Source: Trichinella spiralis
Lineage: Eukaryota; Nematoda; Enoplea; Trichinellida; Trichinellidae
Assembly (NCBI GenBank): GCA_000181795.3
Contig: CM012955.1
Coordinates: 6,010,838-6,074,837 of the forward strand
Length of the DNA stretch: 64,000 nucleotides
Reading direction: 5' to 3'
Below, one piece after another: positions 11,501 to 26,500 of this stretch. Numbering within the stretch: position 1 is the first letter of the stretch; each line of letters starts with the position of its first letter. The position numbers and the translations under genes are program-made. The notes below the pieces were generated by a model, which made no database searches, was not told the DNA's origin, and was given only the letters and a program-made list of their open reading frames with translations.

Positions 11501-14500
11501 ACCAAACTGCTGCCTTCTGACAACGTGTTGATAGAGACAACTTTAGATGGGATTTGTACATTAAAGTTTACCAAAATACATGAAAATCAGAGTGGAGAAT
11601 TAGAGTGTAGAATAAGTACTCCATCTGGATGTTTTTTTTCACGTGCTCAGTTGACAGTGAAGCCAGCGGCAAGAAAACAACAGCCAGAAATTTGTACTCA
11701 GATGAATCCATTGAGCGTATACGAAGGAGATACGTTGGAAACAAAAGTTGCATTGAATGGCCATCCAGAGCCAAGTGTAGAATGGTTTCTCAATGGGCGA
11801 AGATTGTCCACGAATGACAATGTACACATTGAAACAGGGAATGGAATGTCATCGTTGCGTGTCAAGCGTGTTGGAAAAGAAATGGCCGGTGAATTGTCTT
11901 GCGTTGCAAAAAATTTATACGGAGAAGTAACTACACGGACAACTCTGACAGTTAACCACCAAATACCGGTTGAATTCGAGCAGTATCTCTGTGATGCGTG
12001 CTGTCGTGAAGGAGATACTTTAAAATTAAAAGCGATATTATATGGTGAGCCATCACCGGACGTGTCTTGGTATATAAATGGAAAGAAGTTAGTCGAGTCG
12101 GAAAATATTCAAATTTACAAAGAGAAGCATACGTATATTGTGGTTATACACGACATTACCTGTGATTACAGTGGTGAAGTGGTCTGCAAAGCAGTCAACG
12201 AATTTGGTGAAGCGAGTTCTTCTGCAACGCTTTCAGTGATGCGTCGTGGAGTTCCACCAGATTTTCTAGAATGGATGAACAGCATCAGTGCTGCAGAGGG
12301 CGCGGAAGTAGTACACAGAGTACGTTTCAGTGGAGATCCCAAGCCAACAATTACGTGGTTCATTAACCACCAAGAAATACACAACTCTGATGAATTTTTG
12401 ATTACAACGGAAGGGGACATTTGCACTTTGACGATTAAGCGTTTTTCTGCACGCATGGTTGGAGAAATCATTTGTAAAGCAGAGAATGACGCCGGAGAAG
12501 TATCATGTACTGCGCAAATGACACTCGGCACTGGCAGGTTTGTTGGTTTTAAATAATGTTGAGTATATGTGTAATGTTGAAAGTTTAGATATCTCCGTGA
12601 AGAATACAGTGAGCGCAGTGAGCTTGAAGCCGTCGCGCTCAGCACGGGCGATATTGAAGGTTCTGAAGCAGGCACCGATTTCGCTTTTAGTTTGCCAGAT
12701 GAAGATATGGACGTATGCAAAGAATTTTTAATTCTTCTATTGGGTAAATTAGTGGTTGCATTTCAGGAAGATGGAAGTCGATATGAATCCTCTATGGCGC
12801 CGAAATTTATTTCCAAAATCAAGGATACCAAAGTGACAATAGGGAAGCAAGCAATTTTTGAATGCATCGTTCCTGGATCAAAAGGAATTTGTGTGAAATG
12901 GTGCGTTTTTATTTTGTAAAACACGGTGCTGTTTTTCATATTAATGTTTTTTTTTAAATTAATGAGAATGTTTATTTTACAAAATGGTTGCTTTATAAAA
13001 GCACTACAGAAATGTCGTTACTACAAATTTTGCAAGATGTTTTTCACTTTTTAATCTATTTAGGCTAAAAGATGGAAATGAAGTTGAACTTTTGGCAAGA
13101 ATAAGAGTGGGAAGTCATAAAGAAGAAAATGTAATGGTCCACCGTCTTATTATTGATGATGTGAGAAGAGAAGACGCCGGTTATTATACATGTGTTGTCA
13201 TGAATGAGCACGGCCAAGAAACATGTGTTGCAAAATTGGAAAGTAAGTGATTATCAGCAGTATTTATTGAATGTTTTTTTTGAATGATTTCTATGATATA
13301 TTTTATTGATTGCACACCTGAATACATAATGGCGCTTATAAAAAAATTTGAAATGATTATTAGTTGAATGTTGAAACTTCAATATTTTATTAATAGTTCA
13401 GTTATGCTGTGAAGTTGATATTTATTTTATGAATTTTTAGTAGCCGAAGGAAAAGGAAGTGCAGAATTGCTGAAGCCTCCTCAGTTTATTTCATGCCTTT
13501 CCAACGTTAACGTTAAAGTTGGTGACAAAGCTTTATTTTCGTGTAAAGTAACCGGATTTCCACAGCCTGATCTCAAATGGTATAAAGACGGTGAAGTGAT
13601 TGAAACTTTCGACGAGTCCACATTAGTAAAAGATGAAAAGGGTACTTACATGTTGGTGATTGACGCAGTGGAGAAAAAGCACGAAGGGGAATACATTTGT
13701 GAAGCAACGAATGTGGCTGGTCAAGTGAAAACTTGCGCTGAATTGAAAATTCAACGTAAGTAAACTTGTTTAAAAATGTTAATGCTTATCTGAAATTTTA
13801 ATCATATATTTACACGCAGATAATTATGTAAATCATATAAACACGCTATAAAAATTGTTCTTCACACTTTTTTCTTGCGTATATGGTTAAAGTGAAATTA
13901 AAAAATTTTTTATATTCATGATGAACTTCAGTGACATTCAGGAGACAGAGAACATAATTTTAATGATGGCTAATATTCTTTTTTCACTAGAATACACTGT
14001 TTCGGAAACAGATGGTGAAGAATCAGTAGCTCCGCATTTTACTGTTCCGCTGTATCCTCAGACTGTCACTGAAGGATCTACAGCTGATTTATCATGTTTC
14101 GCTACTGGAAATCCAGAACCGGAAATTCATTGGTATAAAGATGAAAATGAAATTCATGAAAATGATCACTTCAAATTTACAAGCACAAAAGAAGGCGGAA
14201 AACGACTGATTGTCGATAATGTGCACATTGTTGATGAAGCAGAGTACACATGTGAAGCTGTAAATATTGCTGGAAAAGCTTCTACGAAAACGATATTGAA
14301 AGTCCAAAGTATGTTTTCATTTTATTTCGTTGTACTCTGTACGTAAAAATAAATTACTAGACAGCCGGTAATGCATTCATGTGCTTGTATTTTTAATGAT
14401 TTTGAAAGTGTGTTTTAGAAATGTGCTTTATGAATGATTTCTAGCGATTTCAGAAAGTATGTGGTTATTAATTTTGAAATTTAATGATGATTGCAGAGTA

Positions 14501-17500
14501 TGAGGAATCTGAATGTGATAAAGAGGAGACAATTCTTCCCAAATTTACCACTGACCTCCAATACCAAACAGTCCGTGAAGGAGAGCAAGCAGTTTTAACC
14601 TGTGTTGCGAAAGGCGTGCCTTCACCAGAAATTTATTGGTTTAAAAATGATGAAAGAATCCAAAACGATAGTCATTTTGAAATGCGGTCTGACAAAGATG
14701 GAACTCAAACACTCATTGTTTGCAAAGCCTATTTAGCAGACCAAGCGGAATATAAATGCGAAGCGCGAAACGTTGTAGGAAGTTCTTTCACGCAAGCAGC
14801 GTTAAAAGTGGAAAGTATGGAACATTATGATTAAACTTATTAATTAATTAATTAATTTATTTAACAGCTGTTATTTAAGTTTAAGATTTATTGTTAAAGA
14901 ATTGATTTAGCAAATTTTTGCTGATAAAATTATGTGAAACTTTTAAGCAGCATGAGACCGTAATGGAGTACGGTATACAGTATCTACTAATGCTATACTG
15001 TAGATTAGATTATTTCTTCTGTTGTTTCAATTTAGAATGCTTGAAATTTATCGTTAGACCATTTTTAAGCACGAATAATTTTAAAATTGTGAATACAATT
15101 TTTGAGTCGAAATGCACAGCATTTCTAAAACTGTTTCCATATAAATGTATAATGCATTTATTTTTTAATGCAGAATGCGAAACATCTACTTATGAAGAAG
15201 AACCCGTTCCTCCTGAATTCTCAACTTCTCTGCATTATCAGAAAGTCAACGAAGGAGAGCAAGCAGTGTTGATGTGCACAGCCAAAGGACATCCCCAACC
15301 GGAAATTTATTGGTACAAAAATGATCAACAGATTCAAGAAGATGAGCATTTTCAAATCAGACGTGAGAGCGATGGTCGTCAAAGACTGATAATTGTTGAA
15401 ACTGTAATTGACGACCAAGCGAAATATACTTGTGAAGCAGTTAATACAGTTGGAAAATCAACAACTCAAACTATCTTGGAAATTCAAAGTAAGCATAGCT
15501 TCTACAATATTTTGCTTGATTACTAGAATTCTATGCAGGGTGCAATTTAGCAAACGTAGTAGCATTAAGCAGGGTGTAAGCTGAGTTCTTCATCATAAAC
15601 AAAATAATACTATAAGTTTTCTTTAATTTGTAGACCCTTTGCAAATAATATTATTGTTTATTTGAGAAAATGTAACTATTGTGTTTTCTTAAAATTGCTA
15701 AATATGCATTAGGATACACTGTGTCAGAACCGAGTGCAGGTGAAACTGTGGCACCAATATTTACAAAAGAATTGGAATATCAAAAAATTTCTGAAGGACA
15801 ACAGGCAGTTCTTACATGCGTCGCTCATGGACAGCCAACACCAGAAATTCATTGGTATAAAGATGATGAAGAAATTAACAACAGTGAACACTTTGAAATG
15901 AAAAGCGAAAAAGATGGAACCCAAAAATTAATTGTTTCTGAAGTCAGTACTAAAGACCAAGCAGAGTACAGATGTGAAGCATGGAACACAGTGGGTAGAT
16001 CATTCACACAAACTACTCTTCAAGTTGAGAGTATGCTAATTTTTTTGTTTCATGTTAAGTTACTTGGTTATATAGTTTGATAAACAGATATTACTTATTA
16101 CAAAGTTATATATGTTGCGTTTATGCACGAATGTATGTATATCTGGTGTGCATATGCTTATTCATTTGTAGTGATTTTTTTCAATATTATATTATTTTAG
16201 AATATTATTATTTTACATTTATATATTTATGATGACGCATACATCATATAATATTACATTGCATAACATATTTAGAGTATATTGTTTCTGAAGTTGAAAG
16301 TGGAGAAGTTGTACCTCCGGAATTTACCATTCCTTTACAATATCAGAATATTTATGAAGGACAGCAAGCGGTGCTTGAATGTGCCCTGAAAGGTCACCCT
16401 AAGCCAGAAGTTCGTTGGTTTAAAGGTAGTGAAGAGATTTACAATGATGAGCATTTTGAAATGAAAAGTGAAGCTGATGGTACACAAAAGTTAATTCTTC
16501 TAAAAGTGAGCGCAAATGATGATGCTGTGTACAAATGCGAAGCCCGAAATGTAGCAGGAGAATCATATACGGAAGCCTCTCTTCAGGTTGAAAGTATGGC
16601 TTTGCTCTATTTAAATAAATTATAAGTTGGACAAATTACATTTTTAGTATTTAGAAAATGAATTAAAAGTTATCATTTTAGGACAAAATTTAAAGTAAAT
16701 TGTTATTTTCAACATAGAATTTTATTAATACATTCTGGAAATTTTGATTATGTTACACGTCATGATTATGATTATTATGTTGTGTTATATTATTTTGTTT
16801 TATTTTATATTGCATGTAACAAATTAAGCGAGTGTAAAAGATGTAACAGATTATGTCATTGCATTGAAAAAATGCTGTCAACTAATTAATGTATTACCTC
16901 ATTTTCTTTTAGGGTATACTGAGTCAGATGTTAAAAGTGAAGAGCTTTCAGCACCTGAATTTACTTCTGCTTTGGAATATCAAAAAGTTTACCAAGGACA
17001 GCAGGCTATGCTTAAATGCGTCGCCAAAGGTCAACCTACCCCTGAAATTCACTGGTACAAAGACAACGAAGAAATTCATAAAAGTGAGCAGTTTGAAATG
17101 CATACTGAAGAAGATGGTACACAAATACTCATTCTTTCGAAAGTTTCCATTGATGACGAAGCAAAATACAGATGTGAAGCTTGCAACATAGCTGGCAGTT
17201 CATACACACAAGCAACTCTTAAAGTTGAAAGTAAGCAAAACATTTATGTTAAAACTGCATTGACATTCTTTACCAAACTGTGTAACCTCAGTAGAGTTTT
17301 CTTAATATTATAAACAGCAATGAGACTGGTATGCCTATAGGACTTAAATAAATCAAACTATCATTATGTAAATGCAATTAGTGATTATTGCAAAATAAGT
17401 AAGATGCAAGATTTCGAAATATTAAAGATATTAATTACTTATAAAAATTGCAGAATACACGGAATCAGAAGTTGAAAAAGAAGAGGCTGTACCACCGGAA

Positions 17501-20500
17501 ATCACTACAGGTTTGGAATATCAGAAAGTTTATGAAGGGCAGCAAGTCATACTGTCATGCGTTGCAAAAAGCCAGCCTTCACCTGAGGTGCACTGGTTTA
17601 AGGATGGAGAAGAGATTCAGAGTGACGAGCATTTTCAAATGAGAAGCGAGGACGATGGTACATATAAACTGATTATTTCAAACGCTGTAGTGGATGATCA
17701 AGCGGAGTACAAGTGTGAAACATGGAACATTGCCGGCAAAGCATCGACGAAAACTGTACTCGAAGTGAAAAGTAAGTTAACATTTTCTTCTACCATTTAC
17801 AGACCGTATCACGTATTAAAATTCTTGATGCTGAGCTGCTGCTGTGAAATCTGAAATCGATAAAGCAAATATAATGAAATTAATTATGATGTATCGAACT
17901 GCGAAATGCCATATGTATAATAATGAATGATTTAACCAGTGTGATTTAGAAGAGGAATTACAAGTAGTGAATTTCAAAGACCATTATGAATTATTTTTTA
18001 TAATCAGCTTACATAATAAATAAGAAAACTTTAGGATATCACGAATTTGAAACTGAAAGCCTTGAAGATGTGCCTCCTACGTTTACTACGACTTTGGAAC
18101 ATCAGCAAGTTTATGAAGGAGAACGAGTAGTATTTCAGTGTGTAGCTACTGGCCAGCCTGCACCGAAAATTAGTTGGTATAAAGACGGCGAAGAAATTTT
18201 CAATAATGAACATTTTCTAATGAAAAGCGAGGAAAATGGAACACAAACACTGATTCTTTTAAAATCATCTGTGGATGATCAAGCACAGTACACTTGCGAA
18301 GCGTGGAACGCGGCTGGAAAGTCAACAACGCAAACAACTTTGGAAGTGAAAAGTAAGTTGTATCTGTTTTGAATTCTATTTCACACAGTAAGCAGCTTAA
18401 AAATGGCAAAGTAGTATGAACTGTATAACAAGATGCATGCTGTATAATGGATTCCTTTATATATTCCAAGTTTATTAACGATTTAATTTATGCAAAAATA
18501 ATTTTTAAATTATTTCTGGCTGTTTCGTATTTTGAATGCATTTTAATTTATTGAACGATAAATTACGCTTCTGTTTTTGCAAGTTATGTGCTTGACTTGA
18601 TTATTCTAATTTAAATTATATTATTTTTCTTACTATTTATAAAACATAGGATATGCCGTTTCTGAAGTTGAACAAGGCGTTGTACCACCAGAATTTACAA
18701 CTACGCTTGAGCATCAAAGTGTTTACGAAGGTCAGCAAGCATTGTTCACATGTGTTGCAAAAGGATATCCAGCACCTGAAATTCACTGGTTTAAAGATGG
18801 AGTAGAAATTGAAAGTGATGATCATTTTCAAATGAAAAGCGGGGAAAATGGTACTCAAATACTGATTGTCACAAAAACTTGTGTGGACGATCAGGCTGAG
18901 TACCGTTGCGAAGCATGGAACATGGGTGGAAAGTCTACAACACAAACCACCTTGAAAGTAGAAAGTGAGCATTATTGTGTTTTGTGCGGTTTTGTTTAAA
19001 TTTTTTTCTAGCAATGGATTTTTACCTACATTCAGGACTTTATTTCAGTATATTATATTATATTATATTATATTTAAAAAAAGTATTTTTAGGTTTAGTG
19101 ATGCAACTTTTAATTTATTTTATTAAGAATAATTCAAATATTTACTTTAAATATTCAAAAATCCAGTACTATATCCAGTGGTAATTTATTGTTTTTATTG
19201 GCAATGTGTCATAGTTTTAGTAGATTTATTAAATCATTAAATTATGATTTTTTTGAAGACTGCAGTGTGTTTTGTTTTGTTGTGTTGTACAGTGTTGTAT
19301 AAGTGAATAATTTTAGAGCATTTGATATCTGAAGTTGAAGAGCAATCGCTTGTGGCACCTGAATTCATAACGAATCTGCAATATCAGAAAGTTGATGAAG
19401 GACAGCAAGCAATACTTACATGTGTTGCGAAGGGCTATCCATCACCGGAAATTCACTGGTATAAAGATGGTGAGGAAATTAAAAATGATGAGCATTTCAA
19501 AATGAAAAGCGAAGCAGATGGTACCCAAATGTTGATACTTTCAAAACCTGTAATAGAAGATCAGGCGGTGTATAGATGTGAAGCATGGAATATTGTTGGA
19601 AAAACCTCAACCCAAACAACTTTGGATATAGAACGTATGTATATACAATGTTGTTTTGCTAAATATTGCTATTTTATTGAAACAATGTTCTGTAATTTCA
19701 TAAAATGAATATAGAGCTCTGTAGTTTTTTGTGTAATTGTGAGCTTATTCACAAGTGACATCATTCAGCGTTTGATAGTGCTGAACAACTACAACAGTAG
19801 ATTGCATTAACTGAATTTACTCTGATGATGCTATCATGCCATCACAATAATTAAAGTAAATTGTAATGCTTTGTTAATCGTAGAATGTTTGGTTATGCCT
19901 GTTTTTGTTGTTATGCCATTTGTAGGATCTATGGTGTTAGAAGTGGAAGAAGAAAAGGTAGAGGCTCCGCAGTTTATAAGCAGTTTGAGATATGACGCAA
20001 TTAGAGAAGGTGAACAAGCTGTGCTTACGTGTGTTTCAAAGGGCAGTCCTGTTCCTGAAGTTCGATGGTATAAAGATGAACAAGAAATAACAAACGACAG
20101 CCATTTTCAAATCAGAAGCGAAATGGATGGTACTCAAAAGCTGATCATAATAAAAACTGTTAAAGATGATCAAGCGGAATACAAGTGTGAAGCAGTAAAT
20201 GTTGCAGGAAGATCTTCTACAAAAAGTATCTTCAAAATTCAAGGTAAACAAATTTTCGTGGTTTGGCTTATATATGGGATTTAAATTTACATTGCTTTTA
20301 CTTTGAGTTTGCTTCAAAAAATTGCTGGATATGCCTGATGCAGTAACACTGCATTTTTAAATGTTAAATTATTTTCATATTTCTCAGTTGTTTTAATTGC
20401 ATTCATTGTTCAAAAAATGAATCCTTTACCTTTCATATGAATAGAAGTTGAGTTTTCTGAATCTGAAGAAGAATCAGCTATCTTACCCCAATTTACTGTT

Positions 20501-23500
20501 CCACTGGAATATCAGAAAGTCCATGTAGGTGAGCAGGCAGTGCTTACATGTGTTGCAAAAGGACAGCCTACTCCAGAAATTCACTGGTTTAAAGATGAAG
20601 TAGAAATTTTTAATAATGAACATTTTGAAATGAAAAGTGAGGAAGATGGCACTCAGAAACTTATACTTACACACGTCAGTATTGAAGACCAAGCAAATTA
20701 CAGTTGTGAAGCATTAAACGTTGCTGGCAGATCATCAACATCAGTAATATTAGAAATTGAAAGTACGTGTTTGACGATTTCTGATATATCTGTGCAACTA
20801 GAACTCTTCGTTGGCTTTATGGTCTAATGCTTTTATCTGCTTAAATTGTAGCCAAAAATGCTTTCTAACAAGCAATTAATGCAATAAGTTGTGGCAGGCA
20901 TGATGCTGAGTTGAAGTTATGCTATACGCTTTTGTGTTTTATTTGTTCTATATATGTATGCTGCATTGAAGTTCCATAAATGAAACAGTTATTTTAATGA
21001 AGAAAATATATTGCTTTTTTAACATGGCTGAGCACTACAGAATATTAATATAACGTACAATTTATAAATATTTGTGTATGTGGTGATAGTATTGTAATTT
21101 TAAAATACAGAATGGAGCTCCAATGAAGCTGAATATGAACACAGAGAAAGTTTTGAACATGAGTTGGATTCTGAAAATTTGGAAGAAAGTCAACAAACCT
21201 CTGTGGACACAGCATTAGTTTTTGACAAGGAGCAGTTATATGACACTACGGCTGATAGAGTTGATGTATTCTCCACTGAAGCAAATGAAGCAAGACTTAC
21301 AGAAAAGATAGCATTGGATGAAAAGACTCATATATTTGAAGAATCTCAGCATGATTTCAGCAATTTTCTTTCAGAATCGAGTTCATTTGAAAGAAGAACA
21401 GAAGTGTCAAGTATTTATTTTTAATTTATATTGCATCAAATATATTAATCAACATTTACTGCTCATTTCATTTATTAATCTGATGAATCGAACCGGCATA
21501 TGAGTGCAAAAACATTTAAATGTAATAAATCAACTTGTAAATTTTAAGGGTAAACAATTCGTTGTACTGATCATTTGAATGATTTTATTTTTTTTGAAAA
21601 TTTCTGCTCATTTATGCATGCATTTATTTAGAAAGTGATATAATTGAAGATCGATCCCAGAAAGGATTTGTTCCAGAATTTGTCACCGTACTTGAAATTC
21701 AAAAGGCTGCAGAAGGTGCGACAGCATCTTTCTCTTGCAAGGTTGTCGGTGAGCCAACACCAGTTGTGCGCTGGTTCAAAGATGGTAACGAAATTTTGGA
21801 AAGTGAACATTTTGAAATATCCAGCCGTTCTGATGGGACACAAACGTTGATTGTTAAATCCGTCAAGCCTGAAGATTGTGCTGTGTATTCCTGTGAAGCT
21901 GTTAATGTTTGCGGAAAATCTTCAACAACGACTACTTTGGAAATTCAGCGTAAGAAATGTTGAAGTGTTCTCTTTTTTGTAGCAATTATAGCGGTTTAAT
22001 AATACACACTTTCAATACTGAATTCCATAACGCTGTATGGAGTGCATTTTTTTATCAGATATGCTTATGATGCATATATTGCAGATGCGGAAACAAGTGA
22101 AATAATATCTGAAGAAGTTTCTCCTTCCTTTATAAAAGATATTGAAAGTGTATCTACTGATGAAGGAAAATCAATTCAACTTGAATGTATAGTGGCAGGT
22201 ATGCCTCTTCCTACAGTTAAGTGGTACAAAGATGGAGAAGAGATAACAGCCGAACATAATTTTATTACGTTGGAAGCTTTACCGAGTGGATTGCATCGAC
22301 TCCATATTTCGAATGCTTCTTCGCTGCATGATGGTGAATATCGTTGCATTGCAAGCAATTCAAGTGGAGCTGTGTGGAGTAATGCAGTTGTTGAAGTCAG
22401 AGGTAAAATTAGCTACATATGTTGCAAGCCGTGCATTTACATGCATTTTAGCTGCCGAAGCTAAGCCAGTGTCTTTGTTGGGAATGGTTGCTCCAGAGTT
22501 CATTGAAGTTTTGAGACTTTGCGAAGCATCTGAGCATGAAGTTGGTACACTGCAATGCAAAGTGACTGGATTTCCAGCTCCTGAAGTTCGTTGGTTTAAA
22601 GATGGTGTTGAAATAACTGAAAGTGAAAAATACAAAATGTTAAAAAAAGCCGATGATGTTTACGTTTTGCAAATCAGCGATGCTATAAAGGAAGATGAAG
22701 GTGAATATCGATGTGAAGCGTCAAACGAGAAAGGTTTTGCTTGGAGTGAAGCGCCTTTGTCAGTGAAAAGTAAGCATTTATTATTCATACTTTCCTTTTT
22801 CACTCTATGTCTTTTGATATCATCTATAAGAATTTATTTAAAGTATGTAACATGGCTTTACAACGGCGTGATATTATAAATGAATTATAAAAATTATATA
22901 AAAATTTGAAAACATGAAACGACAGCTGCAACATATCAAAATCTGTTAGTAATTTTGTAATACCAAATAGCTTAACTTGTGATGCACAATAATAGTATCT
23001 CAGTATTACGTTAAATACTAATTTTGTGATGAAATTGTATGTGCCGCATGAACAGATGAATGGGCATACAATAAATTAAATTATTGAATATTTATTTAGT
23101 GAAATAGCTGGGCAAGAACGAAAGTATTAAGAAATTATATATTATGTAGAATGAAGCATAAATATTGATAATCCTGATTCTTAATTAAAAGTCTTTTATT
23201 TTAAATGTTAAGTTTTATTATAAAATGAAACACTTCTAAAATACTCATCGGGTTATTCAAGTCGAAAATTTTATTTTTATAAAAGCTTTGTTTTTTTGAA
23301 TAAACAGAAGCCCTTTCTTCAATCTTCAGAATTTATTTGTTCTTTTCCTTCATGCATATAAAAATCAATAAATGCTTTTCTTTAAGTAAAGTAATAACAA
23401 AAATATGATGTTGTGTTATACTTTTTTTAATAAGAATTAAAAACTAATTATTAATGAGTTTTTGCTTCATTGAATACTTTTAATCTTTTGTCAGGCATGA

Positions 23501-26500
23501 ATTTCAGATGCTCTGCTTTTAATGTTTTATTTTACGTTTAATAATGTATTTGATAAACTGGTGATGCATACTGAGGATAAAAATGATTTTTTATTCATCT
23601 GTTTTCAAATTGATAGCATTTTGCGGAAAATATTTTATTTTTGAAAAAGTAATTTTGACATAAAAATTTTTCTGCGAATAAGTTGGTTTAGCATCTTTCA
23701 AATATCTGGTGCCGGAAGTGATTCTGTCGAAGAGAGCTTCGGTATTATCGATAATGACTTTATTTTATATTCTTGGTAGGCTTTTTGGTTGTTCTTTCTA
23801 AACAGTGTTCATGAAGTCCAGAAATTATGAAGCATTTGCACAGTTAAATTTAATATTCGGTTATGTATAACTGAGTTTACTAAAATTTTGCATGATAAGA
23901 TAATAAGATTTTGCTGTATAAAAATTATTTTTCAAATATTTAAAATAAAAAATGTGTCTTTTAGTGGCAAAAGAAATAGAATATGACGACTCAGATGAAG
24001 TAGCTCCAGACTTTGTTGAACCGCTTAAAGCTTGTGTTGTTAACAGTGGTGAAGACGTGGTTTTGCAATGCAAGGTAACTTTCAGTAATATATGTTTTAT
24101 TCAGATAAGTTATCTTTCAATTCAGGTTACTGGAGTTCCTTATCCAGAAGTGATGTGGTATAAAAAGGGTGTTCCTGTTGTATGCAGTGAAAAAATTACA
24201 ATCGAAACTTGCCAAGATGGAATACATAAATTGATTATTCACCAAGCGGATGAAAGCGATGTGGCTGAATATCGATGTGAAGCTAAAAATGATGCCGGAG
24301 TTGTTTGGTCTGATGCAACAGTTTGCGTTTTGAGTAACTGCCTACATACAGTTTATTTGAAGATGTAAACGTCAGCAGCTGATTTTTATTTAGCATCTGA
24401 GTATCTGGAAGAAGAAATTGAAGAAGAAATTGCACCATCGTTTGTACATGAACTTCGTGAAACTATGGTAAAGGAAGGAGAGAAGATCATGCTAACTTGC
24501 AAAGTAGAAATGATTTCAGCGTTATAATTAAAACTATATTGACATCAAAATGAGAATGATTTAGGTAGCGGGCAGTCCATTGCCAGAAGTGCATTGGTAT
24601 AAAAACGGTGATATCATAAAATCGTCTGATGAAATCGAAATAGTGTCCACGAAGGATGGCACTGAGAAACTTATCATTCATCACGCTAAAGTTGAAGATC
24701 AAGGAAATTATCGTTGCGAAGCAGTAAATTTGGCAGGATATGTAAGCTCTAAAGCTCCTGTTTCTGTTTTTGGTAAGTGTAATTTGTACTGAGCAAATTG
24801 AATTTGTTACAAAACAAAAGAAACGTTTAGCTATTGAAGATGAAATGCAAATGGAAACGTTGCAAAACTTAGAATTTACACAACCTCTTCATCATCGCAT
24901 ATCTGATGATGACGTTCGATCTGTCATTTTTGAGGTAAACATTGATTTTAAATCTGGCATAATTTCGTACTTAAAGTTTTGTTATTCAGTGCCAAGTTGC
25001 AAGTCCATCACCAGCAACAGTTTATTGGTATAAAGATGGAGTGCCAATTGAAATGGAAGAGGCGCATTCAATAGAATCATTCCCTGACGGTTTGCAAAAG
25101 CTGATATTAAAAAATGTCACTTCAGAAATGGCCGGCCATTATACATGCAAAGTGAAAGTAAATCAAGTGGAAATAAAAACAGACGATGACCTAAAAGGTA
25201 AATAATATTAATCTGTACAATTTTATTGTTCATTTTATTAATAACCATTAGATTTATTGCGAATTATTTATTTTTATATGTTATTTATTATGTGTAATTA
25301 TTTTTAAGATGCTGCTTATTGAGTAACAACTTTTAACTTCTTTCTTATCATGCTAAAAAATACTTTGAAACTGCACTATAGTATTTTTTTGTACTGATTT
25401 TCTCAATCATTCAATAATAACTTTGTAATCGGATGCTTAAAACGTGAATTCTTGCATTGTTTGAAGTTTGTTAAAGTCGGTTGCATGATTACGGATAAAC
25501 GTTATTATTGAAATAAAATTAAAATCGAGTAATAACACCAGTGCAGTGATTGTTAACAGCCGCAGCTGTTTGCAACTTTAATATTTGCTTTACTGATCTG
25601 TTTGGATGCTTATTTAAAAAAAAATGCTTCTTCCATTCTTTGTAAAATCTAAAAGTGAAATATTGATGTAGTTTCTGAAGCCGCGGGATTGTTGGAATTT
25701 AGCCACGGTTTGAAGAACCAGAGTGTTAAAAAAGGCAGTACTGTTGTCATGAAATGCCAGATTAACTTGCGAAATCGCAAACAGCTACCTACAGTGCGAT
25801 GGTAATTTATTCTTTTGCATCTAATTTTTCTGACATAAATATAAATTGGCAGGTATAAATCTGGGAAAGAGATCCTGGCAGACAAGCGCACAGAAATTAA
25901 TTCTTTTCCTGATGGTGTATGCACACTAACTATAACCAAAACTGAAGAAGAAGACGAAGGAAACTATACGTGCATTATATCTGATGGCTCGTTATCTGTC
26001 AAAACTGAAGCTACTTTGACAGTAATTGTTGAAGGTATTTATGATAAATTGTTAATAAATAACTGGCTATTTACAAAATGTTATAGTTGAACTTTATTGT
26101 TTTTTGTTGCAATAGATAATTATTGAAAATTCATTAAATTCAGCTCAATACATTAAAAAATTCTAAAACGCTTCAGTCGCTGTTACTTTTATTTGTTCTT
26201 TACTTAATTGCACTGATTTTGGTTTTAGAAGAAAAAAAGCTTTCGATAACAAAGCCTTTAGAAGATACCGTGGTTCCATTTGGTAGAGATTTGACTTTAG
26301 AAATTGAGATTCAAGGGCAATTTGAAAGTGTCAAATGGTATGAAATTAAACGCAGAGTTTATTTGTTTCACCATATTCGCTTTTAGGTATCATGGAAATA
26401 AGGAACTTCGAAATAGTCAACGTGTAAAAATTGAAGAAACCGACTCGATTCTAAGTTTGTTTGTAAAACAAGCAGATGAAGAAAGCGCCGGAGAGTATAG

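Noticed and set aside
12166-12720. 184-codon minus-strand open frame
   Set aside because: It is antisense to unc-89 Ig 10-11 and the following linker, and its Ser-rich translation mirrors the coding strand.
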